Positions 1 through 7,363 of a DNA stretch of 22,996 bases are shown here, piece by piece. The stretch is from BOG-938 sp035524315 (GTDB lineage Bacteria; Pseudomonadota; Alphaproteobacteria; Caulobacterales; Caulobacteraceae): positions 1 to 22,996 of the forward strand of contig DATKPD010000033.1 in assembly GCA_035524315.1 (NCBI GenBank), given 5' to 3'. The notes below the pieces were generated by a model, which searched no databases, was not told where the DNA came from, and worked only from the letters and a program-made list of their open reading frames with translations. Position numbers and translations under genes: made by a program. The number at the start of each line of letters is the position of its first letter. Within the stretch, counting starts at the first letter, position 1.

Positions 1-1466
1 GCGGCGGGGTGATGCGCCCACAGGGGGAACATCGCCTGCACTACGGCGACTAGGCCGAAGCTGAGCAGCGCCAGCACGATAAGGCCCCATTCCAACGGCC
101 CGGGCGCGGGCGTCGGCGGCAGGACGCTTCCTGTCAGGGCGGTGGCCGCCGTCTGCAGCGCGAAGTAGCCGACGGAGGTGGCCACCGCGTAGACGGCGGT
201 ACGCCGCGTCAGCGCCCTGGGCGCGGCGTCGGCGAAGCCCTGCGCCAGCATGTAGGCCACGCCGAGGATCAATATGGCGCCGAGGGCGATCGCCTGCGGC
301 GACTTGTGCGTCAGGCCGAAGGCGAGGCCCGCCACAAGGTAGACGCCCAGCGCAGAAAGGAAGGCTCGGGCGACGGCGCCGGCGTCAGGAACGGCCACCG
401 GGCCGGGTCGGGCGATCGCCGCGACCCGCTCCACGGCCCCTCCCGACGCCAGGAAGGAGTGCGCCTTGTAGAGCGAATGGGCCATGATGTGCAGCAGCGC
501 CAGGGGGAATAGCCCCAACCCGCACTCCAGGATCATGAAGCCCATCTGCGCGACCGTCGACCAAGCCAAAGCGGTTTTCACGGCCGGTTGGGTCAGCATG
601 ACCAGGCTCCCGAACAGGGCCGTGAATCCGCCGACCATCACCAGGACCGCCAGGACGCCGGGGGCCAGCAACATCACATCCGCGAAGCGGATGAGCAGGT
701 AGCCTCCGGCATTGATCACCCCCGCGTGCAGCAGCGCCGAAACCGGCGTCGGGGTCTCCATCACCTCGGTCAGCCAGCCGTGGGTCGGGAACTGGGCGGA
801 CTTCAGCATGGCGGCGAGCGCCAGAAGGCCGGCCGCCGCCACCGCCATCCCCCCGCCCTCGCCCGCCTTGGCCGCCCGGGCGATCAGACCGATGTCCCCC
901 GTGCCGTAGGCGGCGGCCAGAAGAGCGGCGCCTCCGATCAGGGCGGCGTCGCCCAGGCGCGCCGTGACAAACTTCTTGCGCGCCGCCCGCCGTGCGGCCA
1001 CACGATTGGAATAGAACAGAAGCAACCGGTGCAGGAACAGGCTGGTGGCGATCCAGGCGGCGACCAACAGGACAAGGTTACCCGCCGAGACCAGCAGAAG
1101 CACCGAGGCTAGGGTCAGGCAGAGCCAACCTGTGAACGCACCCTGCCGCGCCTCGCCATCCAGGTAAGTGGCCGAATAGCGCACCACCACCCAGCCAATG
1201 AAGGTCACCAGCAGCGACATCGCCGCGCTGATGGCGTCCAGGCGCACCGAAAGGCCGGCGCCCGCAAACCCGACTAGCGGGCTGGCGCCCGGTCCGGACA
1301 TTACCAGGCCGGCCGTTGAGACCACGGCCCCGCCGAGTGCGAGCAGCGCGATTGCCTCGGACCACTTCGGGAGGCGCCGCGGACGAACGCCCGGGCTCAG
1401 GAAGCCAGCGGCCGCCCCGCACACAATGAGCGCAGGCGCGATCAACGGCGAAAGATGGTTGAACAA
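1..1466 (-). CDS. dabB: NuoL/DabB-like proton-conducting membrane subunit (partial, C-terminus outside window)
   Basis: The frame is open from a TTG start to the left edge, giving 488 visible residues. It is hydrophobic throughout and carries the antiporter-like core of the NuoL/MrpA/DabB superfamily. Residues 222-257 contain KSAQFPTHGWL, then ETPTPVSALLHAG and INAGGYLLIR. Residues 330-342 read HSLYKAHSFLASG, a variant I associate with DabB-type proteins more than with complex I NuoL. Established knowledge: DabB pairs with the DUF2309 protein DabA for energy-coupled capture of inorganic carbon; dabA would lie beyond the left edge. The TTG start is chosen because an AAGGGGG ribosome-binding site lies just upstream and no better ATG is in frame. 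A stand-alone nuoL-like gene divergent from a LysR gene supports the DAB reading over a complete nuo operon. A subunit of another antiporter or hydrogenase complex is the alternative. Confidence 0.72.
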   Translation of the reverse strand, partial: MFNHLSPLIAPALIVCGAAAGFLSPGVRPRRLPKWSEAIALLALGGAVVSTAGLVMSGPGASPLVGFAGAGLSVRLDAISAAMSLLVTFIGWVVVRYSATYLDGEARQGAFTGWLCLTLASVLLLVSAGNLVLLVAAWIATSLFLHRLLLFYSNRVAARRAARKKFVTARLGDAALIGGAALLAAAYGTGDIGLIARAAKAGEGGGMAVAAAGLLALAAMLKSAQFPTHGWLTEVMETPTPVSALLHAGVINAGGYLLIRFADVMLLAPGVLAVLVMVGGFTALFGSLVMLTQPAVKTALAWSTVAQMGFMILECGLGLFPLALLHIMAHSLYKAHSFLASGGAVERVAAIARPGPVAVPDAGAVARAFLSALGVYLVAGLAFGLTHKSPQAIALGAILILGVAYMLAQGFADAAPRALTRRTAVYAVATSVGYFALQTAATALTGSVLPPTPAPGPLEWGLIVLALLSFGLVAVVQAMFPLWAHHPA

Positions 1467-1570
1467 TGGAGTCCCCCTTAACGCAAGCTGCGCGACGGGG
1501 CTTCTAGCGACGCTTCAACTCCGAATAAAATTCATTGTTTTGTCCATATCGTTCGTTTTAATAGAACCAA
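1467..1570. promoter_or_regulatory. Divergent promoter region between dabB-like gene and lysR
   Basis: These 104 bases separate two divergent starts. The part nearest lysR (about 1523-1568) is clearly AT-rich against the surrounding GC-rich DNA. It holds a small dyad GAAT-AAA-ATTC at 1523-1533. LysR-type regulators usually bind such shared regions at T-N11-A dyads and control the divergent gene while repressing themselves. I cannot assign a specific operator or -10/-35 pair with confidence. Confidence 0.5.
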
Positions 1571-2455
1571 ATGGCGCAGCTTAACTACAACCATCTCCGC
1601 TACTTTTGGGCCGTGGCGCATGAGGGCAGCCTGACGCGGGCGGCCCAGCACATGAACCTGTCGCAATCGGCCTTGTCGGTGCAGATCCAGAAGCTGGAGC
1701 ATCAGGTGGGGCACCCGCTTTTTGAACGGGTTGGGAAGAAGCTGGTCCTGACTGAGGCCGGCGGCATCGCGCTCGACTATGCCGACACCGTATTCAAAGC
1801 CGGCGAGGAGTTGTTGAGCACCCTGCAGGGACGCCCCCGGGCGAGCCGTCAGGTCTTGCGAGTTGGGGCGCTAACGACCCTGTCGCGGAACTTCCAATTG
1901 GAATTTCTACGCCCTCTTGTGGGGCGCGCAGACGTGGAGCTGATCGTCCGGTCCGGGAACATCCGCGACCTGCTCGCCCAGCTCGAGGCCCATACGATCG
2001 ACGTGGTGCTCGCCAACAGCGCCGCGCCTGTAGACGCGCGAACCTCCCTGCGCAATCACCTGCTCAACGAACAGCCCGTGAGCTTGGTCGGCCGCCCCCG
2101 GAACTCCAGACAGCGGTTCCGTTTCCCTGACGACTTACGGACCGAGCCCCTCCTGCTGCCAAGCCTCGACAGCGACATCCGCGTCGCGTTCGACCTCGTT
2201 CTTGAGCGGGCGGGGATTCGGCCCGAAATCCTGGCAGAGGTCGACGACATGGCCATGCTCCGTCTCCTCGCCCGCGAGCGGGAGGGAGTCACGCTGGTGC
2301 CGCCGATCGTCGTGCGCGATGAACTGGAAGCCGGAGTGCTCGTGGAGCACTACCGCATTGCCGAAGTCACGGAGCGCTTTTACGCAATCGTGCAAAAGCG
2401 GCGCTTCGGAAATCAGCTTTTGCTAGACCTGCTTTCAGCCGTGAAGCCTAGCTGA
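1571..2455 (+). CDS. LysR-family transcriptional regulator, NhaR-like
   Basis: This 294-residue protein has normal LysR length. The N-terminal winged helix-turn-helix lies at about residues 5-65, with GSLTRAAQHMNLSQSALSV (19-37) followed by IQKLEHQVGHPLFER. The opening NYNHLRYFW resembles the NhaR subgroup. Residues from about 90 form the periplasmic-binding-like effector domain. The gene is head-to-head with the DabB-like gene, so its likely role is to regulate that operon; the effector is unknown. The ATG has no clear Shine-Dalgarno sequence, so translation may be weak or the transcript short-leadered. Its 3' part is duplicated in broken form at 6949-7210, and its stop lies about 12 bases from the end of a convergent gene relic. 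Family assignment is firm; the target is inferred from position. Confidence 0.9.
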   Translation: MAQLNYNHLRYFWAVAHEGSLTRAAQHMNLSQSALSVQIQKLEHQVGHPLFERVGKKLVLTEAGGIALDYADTVFKAGEELLSTLQGRPRASRQVLRVGALTTLSRNFQLEFLRPLVGRADVELIVRSGNIRDLLAQLEAHTIDVVLANSAAPVDARTSLRNHLLNEQPVSLVGRPRNSRQRFRFPDDLRTEPLLLPSLDSDIRVAFDLVLERAGIRPEILAEVDDMAMLRLLAREREGVTLVPPIVVRDELEAGVLVEHYRIAEVTERFYAIVQKRRFGNQLLLDLLSAVKPS

Positions 2456-2467
2456 CGTAGCTTGTCC
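1973..2467 (+). repeat. Parental copy of a direct repeat (lysR 3' end)
   Basis: The segment from the effector-domain region of lysR to just past its stop recurs in the same orientation at 6949-7210. Two blocks match: 1973-2029 with about 6950-7006, and 2263-2467 with about 7004-7210. The offset changes from 4977 to 4741, so the downstream copy lacks 236 bases. In the second block I count about 17 substitutions and one insertion over about 189 bases, near 90 percent identity by eye. The repeats bracket the RND efflux genes. Confidence 0.85.
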
Positions 2468-2721
2468 TAACCGGGCCGGCACAGATCGATGCCGTCCAAT
2501 ACGCGATCGATGGCGAAGGCGGCGGCAAGGCGACCTGGCCCGCGCGCCAGATCGCGGATCGCCTAGACGCCCCGATTGCGCCGCATGATCGCCGACGCCG
2601 CCGGCCTCGCTGGACACGTCGAGCATCCAGGACAGGCCATCAGCGAGACAGACGTAGGCGTGCCTCGTTCCGGGAACAAAGCGCCGGTGTGCGGGGTGCG
2701 GCCGCAATAGGCCGCAATCAT
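2467..2721 (-). pseudogene. Frameshifted remnant of 3-methyladenine DNA glycosylase (Mpg/AAG family)
   Basis: No single frame is open, but three consecutive frame blocks on the minus strand read in family order. First comes AAYCGRTPHTGALF, matching the RTPR-x-x-x-F segment. Second comes GTRHAYVCLADGLSWMLDV, matching the HAYVYL-YG-x-x-W-LNVV core. Third comes RDLARGPGRLAAAF followed by AIDRVLDGIDLC, matching the RGPGRL-x-x-ALGID C-terminal segment, ending at a TAG at 2467-2469. An in-frame stop lies inside the third block and the N-terminal half is gone. The intact family excises alkylated purines; this copy cannot. It converges on lysR, with its stop touching the end of the repeated lysR segment. 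The assignment rests on recalled family motifs. Confidence 0.7.
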
Positions 2722-2890
2722 TGGGGAATGGTAACGCGGCGCGGCTTGTGGCCGGCCATGGCTCTGCTTAGGGTGGCCCCACAGTCATGGGATCACAGCT
2801 CACCGCATGCCTCCGGCGCGTCCTCGCATCCGCACGTCCGAGCCAGGCGGCCGGCCGGACGCCAAAGCCCAACATGCCAAGGAGAGCCAT
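2722..2890 (+). promoter_or_regulatory. Upstream region of the RND efflux pair
   Basis: These 169 bases lie between the glycosylase relic and the adaptor gene. They presumably hold the efflux promoter, but I see no convincing -35/-10 pair and no dyad. The only clear signal is AAGGAG at 2879-2884, six bases before the ATG at 2891, which fixes the adaptor start. Confidence 0.35.
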
Positions 2891-3835
2891 ATGACACCGC
2901 GCCATGGGCGGACTTGGGCGCTGGCGCTGATCGTCAGCTTGGCCGCCGCCCCGCTAGCCTTCGCCGACGCCGACGACGGCGCCATCAAGCCGGTCAAGCT
3001 GGCCGTCGATGTTCAGCACAAACTGGGGCTGACCACCCAGCCGCTCGCCCCGGCCCGTCGCGCGGGGGCGATCGACGGCTATGTGCGGGTGCTTGATCCC
3101 GGGCCCCTGGCCCAATTGCAGTCCGACCTGGAGGTGGCCCAGGCGGCCGCCGACGCATCGGCGGCGGAAGCCAAACGGACACGCGCGCTCAACGCCGGCG
3201 ACCAGGCCGTGCCGACCAAGGCGGTCGAGGCCGCCGACGCCCAAGCGGCGTCTGACGCATCTAAGCTGGCCCTGCTCAAGCGAAGGCTGAGCCTGGAATG
3301 GGGCTCCGACGTGGCGCGGATGACGGACGCCCAACGCCAGGCGCTGCTGGCCGAGATCGGCGCGGCCAAGGCGGCGCTGGCGCGGATCGACGCCGCCTCG
3401 GGCCAGGGCCTGACGGGCCTGCACGCCGCCGACCTTGACCTCGGGCCGTTGGGCTCGGTGCACGCCGTGATCCTGGGCGCGGCCCGCGCGGCCGATCCGC
3501 ACCTCATGTCGCCAGGCCTTCTGGCCAAGGTGAGCGGCCCGGGTGTCGGCGCCCTGTCGGTAGGGTTGTCGGTACCGGTCAAGCTGGCTGTCTCCGGTCC
3601 GGTCAGGGGCGTGATGGCGCCGCGGTCGGCCCTGGTGCGCAGCCAGGGCCAGACCTGGGTTTATGTGCGCACGGGCGCCGACAGCTTCATCCGCGAGGCG
3701 GTGCGAGGCGGCCGTCCCGACCCGGACGGCCTGTTCGTCCCCGCCGGGCTCAAGGCCGGCGACCCGGTGGTCGTCAAGGGGGCCGCAGCCCTGTTTTCGG
3801 CCGAGACCAATGTCAGCGACAACGGCGACGACTGA
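2891..3835 (+). CDS. RND efflux periplasmic adaptor (HlyD/CzcB-like), short form
   Basis: This 314-residue protein would link an RND pump to an outer-membrane channel in the periplasm. A Sec signal peptide (hydrophobic 9-20, cleavage likely after AFA at 23-25) is followed by a beta segment with IDGYVRVLDPGPLAQL. An alanine-rich helical hairpin at about 80-150 contains QSDLEVAQAAADASAAEAKR. A C-terminal beta-barrel and membrane-proximal part has SVPVKLAVSGPVRGVMAPRSALV and later TWVYVRTG, LKAGDPVVVKGA. At 314 residues it is shorter than many CzcB-type adaptors, and no cysteine lipidation box or metal-binding N-terminal extension is visible. The start is fixed by AAGGAG; an in-frame ATG at 2807 would place the signal peptide internally. 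Its stop is three bases before the pump gene, so the two are co-translated. Confidence 0.85.
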   Translation: MTPRHGRTWALALIVSLAAAPLAFADADDGAIKPVKLAVDVQHKLGLTTQPLAPARRAGAIDGYVRVLDPGPLAQLQSDLEVAQAAADASAAEAKRTRALNAGDQAVPTKAVEAADAQAASDASKLALLKRRLSLEWGSDVARMTDAQRQALLAEIGAAKAALARIDAASGQGLTGLHAADLDLGPLGSVHAVILGAARAADPHLMSPGLLAKVSGPGVGALSVGLSVPVKLAVSGPVRGVMAPRSALVRSQGQTWVYVRTGADSFIREAVRGGRPDPDGLFVPAGLKAGDPVVVKGAAALFSAETNVSDNGDD

Positions 3836-3838
3836 CCA

Positions 3839-6800
3839 ATGCTGACCGCAATCGTCAGGTGGTCGCTCAGCCGGCCCCGTTTGGTCGCCGCGTTCGCCCT
3901 ATTGCTGCTGATCGTCGGGATTCTGGCGCTCAAGGGCGCCAAGTACGACGTGTTTCCCGACTTCGTGCCGGCCCAGGCCGAGATCCAGACCGAGGCGCCG
4001 GGGCTGGACTCCGAGCAGGTGGAGCAGTTGGTCACGCGCGTGGTCGAGCAATCGGTCAACGGCGCGGCCGGAGTCACCGGCGTTCGGTCCGAATCCATTC
4101 CCGGCCTGTCGATCGTGCAGGTGGTGTTCGCCGAGGGAACCGATCCCTACCGGTCGCGCCAGATCGTGGCGGAGGCGGTATCCGAGACGACGGGCGATCT
4201 GCCCGCCGGGGTCAAGGCGCCCAAGGTCCAGCCCCTCACCTCATCGACCATGGACCTGCTCAAGATCGGCCTGGTCAGCGACAAGCTGAGCCCGATGGAA
4301 TTGCGCACTCTGGCCGACACCGTGGTGCGCCCCCGCCTGCTGGCGACCCCGGGCGTAGCCAAGGCCACGGTCTTCGGCGGGCAGATCCGGCGGATCGAAG
4401 TGCGGGTCCGCCCAACTGACTTGGCGGCGCGGGGCCTGGCCTTCAACGACCTGACCAACGCGGTCAAGGCCTCGACCGGCGTGTCGGGCGGCGGCTTCAT
4501 CGACACCGACCAGCAGCGCGTACTGATCAAGCCCTCGGCCCAGGCGCGCGCGGCGGCCGATGTCGCGGCGGCGGCTATCGTCGCCAGCGACGGATCGGTG
4601 GTGCGCATCGGCGACGTCGCCGAAGTCGCTGACGGGCCGGCCCCGCTCAACGGCGACGCCCTGATCATGGGGCGGCCGGGCGTCATGATCGCCATGGCCA
4701 GTCAGTACGGGGCCAACACCTTACAAGCGACGCAGGCGGTCGAGGCCGCTCTGGCCGAGCTGAAACCCTCGCTCGACGCCCAGGGCGTGACCCTGGTGGG
4801 CGGCCTGCACCGGCCGGCCAACTTCATCGGCACGGCCCTGTCGGGCATCGCCGAAGACCTGCTGATCGGCGCTGTGCTGATCGGCCTGGTGCTGTTCGCC
4901 TTCATGCGCGACCTGCGCACCGTGCTGGTGTCGTTCGTCTCGATCCCGTTGTCGCTGCTGGCCGCGGTGCTGGTGATGAACGGCCTCGGCTGGGCGATCA
5001 ACACCATGACCCTGGGCGGTCTGGCCGTGGCCCTGGGGGTGGTGGTCGACGACGCGGTGATCGACGTGGAGAACATCGTTCGGCGCCTTCGCGCGGCAAG
5101 CGCCGACGAGGCGCCCGAGGACGTGATCCTGCACGCCTCGATCGAGGTGCGCGCGCCGGTGATCTACGCCACCCTTGTGGTGGCGCTCACCCTGCTGCCT
5201 GTGTTGATGCTGCACGGCATCCAGGGCTCGTTCTTCTCGCCCCTGGCCGCGGCCTTCATCATCGCCACCCTGGCCTCGCTGGCGGTGGCCGTGATGGTGA
5301 CGCCGCCGCTGACCCTGCTGCTGCTGCGCAACACCGCCCTGCACCCCGAACCGCCGCTGCTGGTCCGAGCCAAGGCCTGGCACGACGGCGCACTGGAGCG
5401 GATCTGCGCGTTTCCGCGCTGGGCGGTGGCCGCCGCAGCGATGGCCGCCATCGCCACGGCCGCGGGCCTGATGATGTTCAATTCCGAACTCCTGCCCGCG
5501 TTCAAGGAAAGCCACTTCGTGTTGGGGGTGAGCGGGCCGCCAGGCACCTCGCTCTCGGCCATGCGCGCCTACGGCGAGGCAATCTCCAAAGACCTTCTGG
5601 CGATTCCGGGCGTGCAGAGCGTGGAGCAGCAGATCGGCCGCGCCGAGGGCGGCGAGGACACGTGGGGTCCCAACCGCAGCGAATTCCACGTCGAACTAAA
5701 GCCAGAACTGAAGGCCGCCCAGCAGGACCGGGTGGAAAAGTCGATCCACGCGGTGCTCGACAGCTATCCAGGGCTCAACACCGAGGTGGTCACCTTCCTG
5801 GGCGACCGGATCGGCGAGACCCTCACCGGCGAGACCGCGGCCCTGGCGGTCAACATCTACGGCCAGGACCTCGACCAGCTCGACGCGGTGGGCGCCCAGA
5901 TCGCCGCCCTGATCAAGACCATTCCCGGCGCGGCGGACGTGCAGGTGCAGACCCCGCCGATGACTCCCGTGGTGCGCGCCGATGTCGATTTCAGCAAGCT
6001 GTCCCGCTACGGCTTGTCGGCGGCCGACGTGCTGGACACGATCGACGCCGCCTACCAGGGCGCGGCTGCCGCCCAGATCTACGACAACGCCCGCACAGTC
6101 GAGATCGCGGTCACCACCCCGCCCTCGATGCGCCAGGATCCCGAGGCGGTGGGCGATCTGACCCTGCGCAGCGCCTCGGGCGTCGCGGTGCCGCTGAACC
6201 AGGTGGCCAAGGTCTATCTGGCCGAAGGCCGCACCAGCATCAGTCATGAAGGGGGCCAGCGGCGCCAAGTGGTCACCACCAATCCCGCGCCGCAGGACGT
6301 GGCCCGGGTGACCAAGGCCGTGCAGGCCGCCATCGCCCAGAAGATCAAGTTGCCGCCGGGCGCATACGTGTCCTACGCCGGAACGGCCGAGGGCGCGGCC
6401 CAAGCCCAGCGTGAGCTGATGCTCAACGTGTCCATCGCCGCCGGCGGCGTGGTGGCCCTGTTGCTGCTGGCGTTCAGCAGCGGGCGCGTGGTCGGCCTGA
6501 TCCTGGGCACGGCGCCCTTCGCCCTGGTCGGCGGGGTGATCGCCGTGGGCCTGACCGGCGCCAGTCTGTCGCTGGGCTCACTGGTCGGCTTCGTCACGTT
6601 GTTCGGCATCGCCGCGCGCAACGCGATCCTGCTGGTGTCGCACGCCGACCATCTGGTGCGGGTCGAGGGCCACGCCTGGTCGTTGGAGACTGTGATCCGG
6701 GCCACCCGCGAGCGGGTCACGCCGATCCTGATGACCGCTCTGGTCACCGCGCTCGGCCTGCTGCCGCTGGCGATCCAGACCGGACAGCCAGGGCGCGAAA

Positions 6801-6919
6801 TCCAGGGCCCCATGGCGATCGTCATCCTCGGCGGCCTGGTCACCTCGACCGCCATGAGCCTGTTCCTGCTGCCGTCGCTGGTGTGGCGCTATGGCCGCCC
6901 CAGGGCGCAGGCGGCCTGA
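3839..6919 (+). CDS. RND efflux pump, heavy-metal-efflux (CzcA/CusA) type
   Basis: This 1026-residue inner-membrane proton antiporter has the usual RND length. There is a first membrane helix at about 12-31, a large periplasmic loop (32-335), a block of helices (336-500), a second loop, and closing helices with LVGFVTLFGIAARNAILLVSHA near the end. Transmembrane segment 4 reads ALGVVVDDAVIDVEN (398-412). CzcA-type pumps have DFG-x3-DGA-x3-VEN here, so the first Asp is replaced by Ala, the Gly after the second Asp is Asp, and the Glu (411) remains. Similarity in the first loop (YDVFPDFVPAQAEIQTEAPGL) places it with the metal-efflux branch, but the substrate cannot be named. It follows the adaptor directly. 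No outer-membrane factor or metal regulator is in view. The cassette lies between lysR and a lysR fragment. Confidence 0.88.
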   Translation: MLTAIVRWSLSRPRLVAAFALLLLIVGILALKGAKYDVFPDFVPAQAEIQTEAPGLDSEQVEQLVTRVVEQSVNGAAGVTGVRSESIPGLSIVQVVFAEGTDPYRSRQIVAEAVSETTGDLPAGVKAPKVQPLTSSTMDLLKIGLVSDKLSPMELRTLADTVVRPRLLATPGVAKATVFGGQIRRIEVRVRPTDLAARGLAFNDLTNAVKASTGVSGGGFIDTDQQRVLIKPSAQARAAADVAAAAIVASDGSVVRIGDVAEVADGPAPLNGDALIMGRPGVMIAMASQYGANTLQATQAVEAALAELKPSLDAQGVTLVGGLHRPANFIGTALSGIAEDLLIGAVLIGLVLFAFMRDLRTVLVSFVSIPLSLLAAVLVMNGLGWAINTMTLGGLAVALGVVVDDAVIDVENIVRRLRAASADEAPEDVILHASIEVRAPVIYATLVVALTLLPVLMLHGIQGSFFSPLAAAFIIATLASLAVAVMVTPPLTLLLLRNTALHPEPPLLVRAKAWHDGALERICAFPRWAVAAAAMAAIATAAGLMMFNSELLPAFKESHFVLGVSGPPGTSLSAMRAYGEAISKDLLAIPGVQSVEQQIGRAEGGEDTWGPNRSEFHVELKPELKAAQQDRVEKSIHAVLDSYPGLNTEVVTFLGDRIGETLTGETAALAVNIYGQDLDQLDAVGAQIAALIKTIPGAADVQVQTPPMTPVVRADVDFSKLSRYGLSAADVLDTIDAAYQGAAAAQIYDNARTVEIAVTTPPSMRQDPEAVGDLTLRSASGVAVPLNQVAKVYLAEGRTSISHEGGQRRQVVTTNPAPQDVARVTKAVQAAIAQKIKLPPGAYVSYAGTAEGAAQAQRELMLNVSIAAGGVVALLLLAFSSGRVVGLILGTAPFALVGGVIAVGLTGASLSLGSLVGFVTLFGIAARNAILLVSHADHLVRVEGHAWSLETVIRATRERVTPILMTALVTALGLLPLAIQTGQPGREIQGPMAIVILGGLVTSTAMSLFLLPSLVWRYGRPRAQAA

Positions 6920-6948
6920 CGGCGATCTGAAGCGCCGCCGCCGTACCG

Positions 6949-7210
6949 GCTCGACCAGCTCGAGGCCCATACGATTGACGTGGCGCTCGCCAACAGCGCT
7001 GCGCCTCCTGACCCGCAAGCGGGAGGGCGTCACTCCGGCGCCGCCGCCCGTCGTGCGCGATGAACTGGAAGCCGGAGTCCTGGTAGGGCACTGCCGCATT
7101 CCCGAAGTCACGGAGCGCTTTTACGCAACCGTGCAAAAGCGGCGCTTCGGAAATCAGCTTTTGCTAAACCTGCTTTTCAGCCGTGAAGCCCAACTGACGT
7201 AGCTTGCCCT
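6949..7210 (+). pseudogene. Truncated, internally deleted copy of the lysR 3' end
   Basis: This sequence repeats the last part of the LysR gene at 1571-2455. A first block (about 6950-7006) matches 1973-2029, then the match jumps to 2263 and runs past the stop to 7210, so 236 bases are missing. The deletion is not a multiple of three, so the two blocks are in different frames. One extra T in a T-run near 7174-7178 shifts the frame again just before the end. The surviving frame encodes DELEAGVLV and TERFYATVQKRRFGNQLLLN, close to the intact protein. There is no HTH domain, so it cannot act as a regulator. It begins about 30 bases after the RND stop. Confidence 0.88.
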
Positions 7211-7363
7211 TGAATGCAGTCTGGCCTGCGGCGCGGCTGTGATCGAGCATGGGGCCGAGCGCGCAAGTCCGCGCGCGACGTGTCCCGCAGCCAGCAGCGC
7301 GCCGCGCGTCGCAATGCCCAGCTTGCCGTTGGCGCCGGTGACGAAACCCGTCGCCAGGGTCAG
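7211..7363 (-). pseudogene. N-terminal Rossmann fragment of an SDR/NmrA-like NAD(P)-binding protein
   Basis: Directly after the stop of the GMC oxidoreductase the minus strand continues in the same frame with ATGFVTGANGKLGIATRGAL, then LAAGHVARGLARS. This resembles the first beta-alpha-beta unit of NmrA or NAD-epimerase proteins (VTGA-x-G-x-x-G, then ALLAAGH-x-VRGLAR). The sequence loses family likeness after about 35 residues and runs into the lysR fragment. No start codon with a ribosome-binding site is visible and the catalytic region is missing, so it is a relic. Translational readthrough from the GMC gene is formally possible but unlikely to matter. The assignment rests on one short motif. 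Confidence 0.5.

Noticed and set aside
2435..2707. Apparent 90-codon minus-strand gene next to lysR
   Set aside because: Only its first half is in the Mpg-like frame; the family match continues in another frame, so it is part of a decayed gene rather than an intact one.
6891..7202. Apparent small gene of 103 codons after the RND pump
   Set aside because: It starts inside the pump gene in another frame and its second half is the lysR 3' fragment. It is better described as a pseudogene segment.
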